From Marivivens sp. (GTDB lineage: Bacteria; Pseudomonadota; Alphaproteobacteria; Rhodobacterales; Rhodobacteraceae): DNA of 64,000 nucleotides. The notes under the pieces were generated by a model. The model was not told the DNA's origin. It did no database searches and was given only the letters and a program-made list of their open reading frames with translations. Below, piece after piece: positions 62,139 to 64,000 of this stretch. The DNA is taken from NCBI GenBank assembly GCA_024642115.1, contig JAHEBU010000001.1, forward strand, positions 620,001-684,000. The letters are read 5' to 3'. Both the position numbers and the translations under genes were made by a program. How positions within the stretch are numbered: the first letter of the stretch is position 1; the number at the start of each line of letters is the position of its first letter.

Positions 62139-62864
62139 TCAGGCCATATACTGCCCGCCGTTGGCGCTCAGCGTGGCCCCGGTGATGAAACCGGCATCGT
62201 CCGAGGCCAGGAACACCACGGCGCGCGCAATTTCCGACGGTTCGCCCAGACGTCCCACGGGGATCGCGGGCAGGATGACCTCGTTCATCACCTTCTCGGG
62301 GATCGTGCTCATCATCTCGGTGTTGATGTAGCCGGGGGCGATGACATTGACGGTGATCCCGGCACGGGCGCCTTCCTGGGCCAGCGATTTGGTAAACCCA
62401 ATATCGCCCGCTTTGGATGCGGCGTAATTTGCTTGCGCGAACTGTCCCTTTTGCCCGTTGATCGACGAAATGGTGATGATCCGCCCGAACTTGCGTTCAC
62501 GCATCCCCGGCCAGATTGGATGGGTCATGTTGAACACGCCGTTGAGGTTGGTGCCGATGACCTCGTTCCACTGTGCGGGCGTCATCTTGTGAAAGGGGGC
62601 GTCGCGAGTGATGCCGGCGTTGTTCACCAGAACGTCAATCGGTCCCAGATCAGCCTCGACCTGTTTGATCCCGGCGGCACAGGCGTCGTAGTTGGCCACG
62701 TCCCATTTGTAGGTCTTGATGCCGGTCTCGGCCGTAAAGGCAGCAGCCTTTTCATCGTTCCCGGCATAGGTCGCGGCGACCTTGTAGCCTGCATCCTTGA
62801 GAGCCGTGGAAATGGCCGCGCCGATACCGCGCGACCCCCCGGTGACGAGGGCGGTTCTGGACAT
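62139..62864 (-). CDS. phaB: Acetoacetyl-CoA reductase
   Basis: 241 residues. Short-chain dehydrogenase: TGGSRGIGAAIS near residue 8 (NADPH site), NNAGITRDAPFHKM near 88, catalytic S near 140 in TISSINGQKGQFAQANYAAS with Tyr/Lys of YxxxK near 153, and the C-terminal SANGGQYMA end of PhaB. It reduces acetoacetyl-CoA to (R)-3-hydroxybutyryl-CoA for polyhydroxybutyrate and the ethylmalonyl-CoA pathway. GGGAGGAG precedes the ATG. Confidence 0.95.
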   Translation of the reverse strand: MSRTALVTGGSRGIGAAISTALKDAGYKVAATYAGNDEKAAAFTAETGIKTYKWDVANYDACAAGIKQVEADLGPIDVLVNNAGITRDAPFHKMTPAQWNEVIGTNLNGVFNMTHPIWPGMRERKFGRIITISSINGQKGQFAQANYAASKAGDIGFTKSLAQEGARAGITVNVIAPGYINTEMMSTIPEKVMNEVILPAIPVGRLGEPSEIARAVVFLASDDAGFITGATLSANGGQYMA

Positions 62865-62910
62865 TGTATTCTCCTCCCGAATTCTTGTCTTGTAATGTTG
62901 TTATCGCGTT

Positions 62911-62947
62911 GATCTTTCCTGCGCAATATTATTGCGCAGGAAAGATC
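62911..62947 (-). repeat. Perfect 17-bp hairpin between phaA and phaB
   Basis: GATCTTTCCTGCGCAAT (62911-62927) and its exact reverse complement (62931-62947) are separated by 3 nt, 14 nt after the phaA stop. No T-tract follows on the minus strand. A second dyad, CCCCTGA-N5-TCAGGGG (62950-62968), overlaps the phaA stop codon. It may tune phaB relative to phaA by processing, stabilising or partly terminating the transcript. Confidence 0.8.
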
Positions 62948-62961
62948 AGCCCCTGAACAGA

Positions 62962-64000
62962 TCAGGGGCGTTCGATGCACATAGCAACACCCATGCCGCC
63001 GCCGATGCACAGGGTCGCAAGGCCCTTTTTGGCCCCGCGCCGCTTCATTTCGAACAGCAGGGTGTTGAGGATGCGCGCGCCCGAGGCACCAATGGGGTGA
63101 CCGATGGCGATGGCCCCGCCGTTGACGTTCACGATGGACGGATCCCAGCCCATGTCCTTGTTCACGGCGCAGGCCTGTGCGGCAAAGGCCTCGTTCGCCT
63201 CGACCAGATCAAGGTCGGTCGCTTTCCAGCCCGCCTTGGCCAGTGCCTTGCGGCTGGCGTGGATGGGGCCGACGCCCATGATCGACGGGTCCAGACCAGC
63301 AGTCGCATAGGACACGATCCGGGCCAACGGTTCGATCCCGCGCTTTTCCGCCTCGTCCGCGGTCATCAGCAGCGTGGCCGCCGCCCCGTCGTTCAGGCCC
63401 GAGGCGTTGGCCGCGGTGACCGATCCGTCCTTGGTGAAGGCCGGGCGCAGTTTCTGCATGGACTCGATCGTGGCGCCGTGGCGGATGTATTCGTCGCTGT
63501 TGACCACCACATCGCCCTTGCGGGTCTTGATGGTGAAGGCCACGATTTCATCGGCGAACTTGCCCGCCTTCTGCGCCGCCTCGGCCTTGGTCTGGCTGGC
63601 CAGCGCGAATTCGTCCTGCATCTCGCGGGAAATCTGCCACTGGTTGGCGACGTTTTCCGCAGTTTGGCCCATGTGGTAGCCATTGAAGGCGTCCCACAGG
63701 CCATCGCGGATCATTGTGTCGATGTAGGACATGTCGCCCATCTTTTGACCCTGCCGCAGGTTGGCGGCGTGGGGCGACATCGACATGTTTTCCTGCCCAC
63801 CCGCGGCGATGATCGTGGCATCGCCCAACTGGATGTGCTGGGCGGCGATGGCCACCGCGCGCAGACCCGACCCACAGACCTGGTTGATCGACCAGGCGGC
63901 GGATTCGACAGGCAACCCGGCATTGATATGCGCCTGACGGGCCGGGTTCTGCCCCTGGGCGGCGGTCAGGACCTGACCCAGGATGGTCTCGCTCACCTCG
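62962..64000 (-). CDS. phaA: Acetyl-CoA C-acetyltransferase, N-terminus beyond window
   Basis: About 346 C-terminal residues are visible, beginning [20 protein letters not shown]; roughly 45 residues lie off the right edge. The thiolase nucleophile is in [19 protein letters not shown], with the remaining active-site histidine in [18 protein letters not shown] and the second cysteine in [14 protein letters not shown] at the C-terminus. It joins two acetyl-CoA to acetoacetyl-CoA. First gene of phaA-phaB. Confidence 0.96.
   Translation of the reverse strand, partial: EVSETILGQVLTAAQGQNPARQAHINAGLPVESAAWSINQVCGSGLRAVAIAAQHIQLGDATIIAAGGQENMSMSPHAANLRQGQKMGDMSYIDTMIRDGLWDAFNGYHMGQTAENVANQWQISREMQDEFALASQTKAEAAQKAGKFADEIVAFTIKTRKGDVVVNSDEYIRHGATIESMQKLRPAFTKDGSVTAANASGLNDGAAATLLMTADEAEKRGIEPLARIVSYATAGLDPSIMGVGPIHASRKALAKAGWKATDLDLVEANEAFAAQACAVNKDMGWDPSIVNVNGGAIAIGHPIGASGARILNTLLFEMKRRGAKKGLATLCIGGGMGVAMCIERP

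Noticed and set aside
1-64000. CRISPR array, tRNA, rRNA, prophage or insertion sequence
   Set aside because: Read for spaced repeats, tRNA-like cloverleaf sequence, transposase and phage motifs; none seen. Absence of tRNA rests on reading by eye, not on a covariance search.

Overview
The window is a GC-rich chromosomal segment with the gene content and order of an alphaproteobacterium of the Rhodobacterales (Rhodobacteraceae/Paracoccaceae/Roseobacteraceae). Evidence: an ethylmalonyl-CoA-pathway malyl-CoA lyase (mcl1), a phaA-phaB pair, the order argH - small lipoprotein - lysA - TIGR02302 protein, a short aa3-oxidase subunit IV, a plant-type glutamate-cysteine ligase, ubiquinone genes, and strong G/C third-position codon bias throughout. 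No rRNA, tRNA, CRISPR array, prophage or insertion sequence was seen. I cannot name the genus from the sequence.

Layout. 1-6 kb: a D-amino-acid transaminase (cut by the left edge) and DgcA-like racemase, two small unknown genes, mcl1 with an Asp/Glu-racemase-like partner, a secreted triple-repeat protein and accA. 6-13 kb: a PPOX flavoprotein, the ftsE-ftsX-plsC operon, a zinc-ribbon membrane protein and a TIGR02302 protein with a probable CTG start. 13-18 kb: lysA, a lipoprotein and argH facing a TlpA-like thioredoxin; a NYN/OST-HTH protein; YqgE; and a DsbD N-domain protein. 18-26 kb: an RND efflux pump and adaptor, moaB, LysE and a family-4 uracil-DNA glycosylase that lacks iron-sulfur ligands. 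25.7-26.7 kb: an EVE-like/HNH endonuclease between two identical 27-nt palindromic repeats. 27-32 kb: pyrB with a catalytically dead pyrC homologue, plsY and two DUF805 proteins. 32-37 kb: gshA, GNAT and rsmE, divergent from ubiA. 37-41 kb: an OmpA/BON protein, a decayed gene, and an orphan 110-residue protein with a cysteine-rich tail. 41-48 kb: Sua5/TsaC, a large acyl-CoA dehydrogenase, an MBL hydrolase, an HD-GYP protein, a glutamine amidotransferase and an Lrp regulator. 48-52 kb: oxidase subunit IV, AzlCD, mobAB. 52-64 kb: greA, ETF-ubiquinone oxidoreductase, a TPR protein, ispE, polyprenyl diphosphate synthase, trmN6, a YddG-like exporter, and phaB-phaA running off the right edge.

How it fits together: most genes are central metabolism and maintenance. 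Acetyl-CoA handling (accA, mcl1, phaA, phaB, acyl-CoA dehydrogenase, ETF-QO), pyrimidine, lysine, arginine and glutathione synthesis, ubiquinone and isoprenoid supply (ubiA, polyprenyl synthase, ispE) and molybdenum cofactor (moaB, mobA, mobB) are all represented. Many neighbours overlap by 1-4 nt (ATGA, TGATG or GTGA), indicating translational coupling. I found no clear multi-gene novel system. The least explained items are the cysteine-rich orphan protein at 40.6-40.9 kb, the repeat-flanked HNH endonuclease, the pseudo-enzyme PyrC, the cluster-less glycosylase and the perfect hairpin between phaA and phaB.
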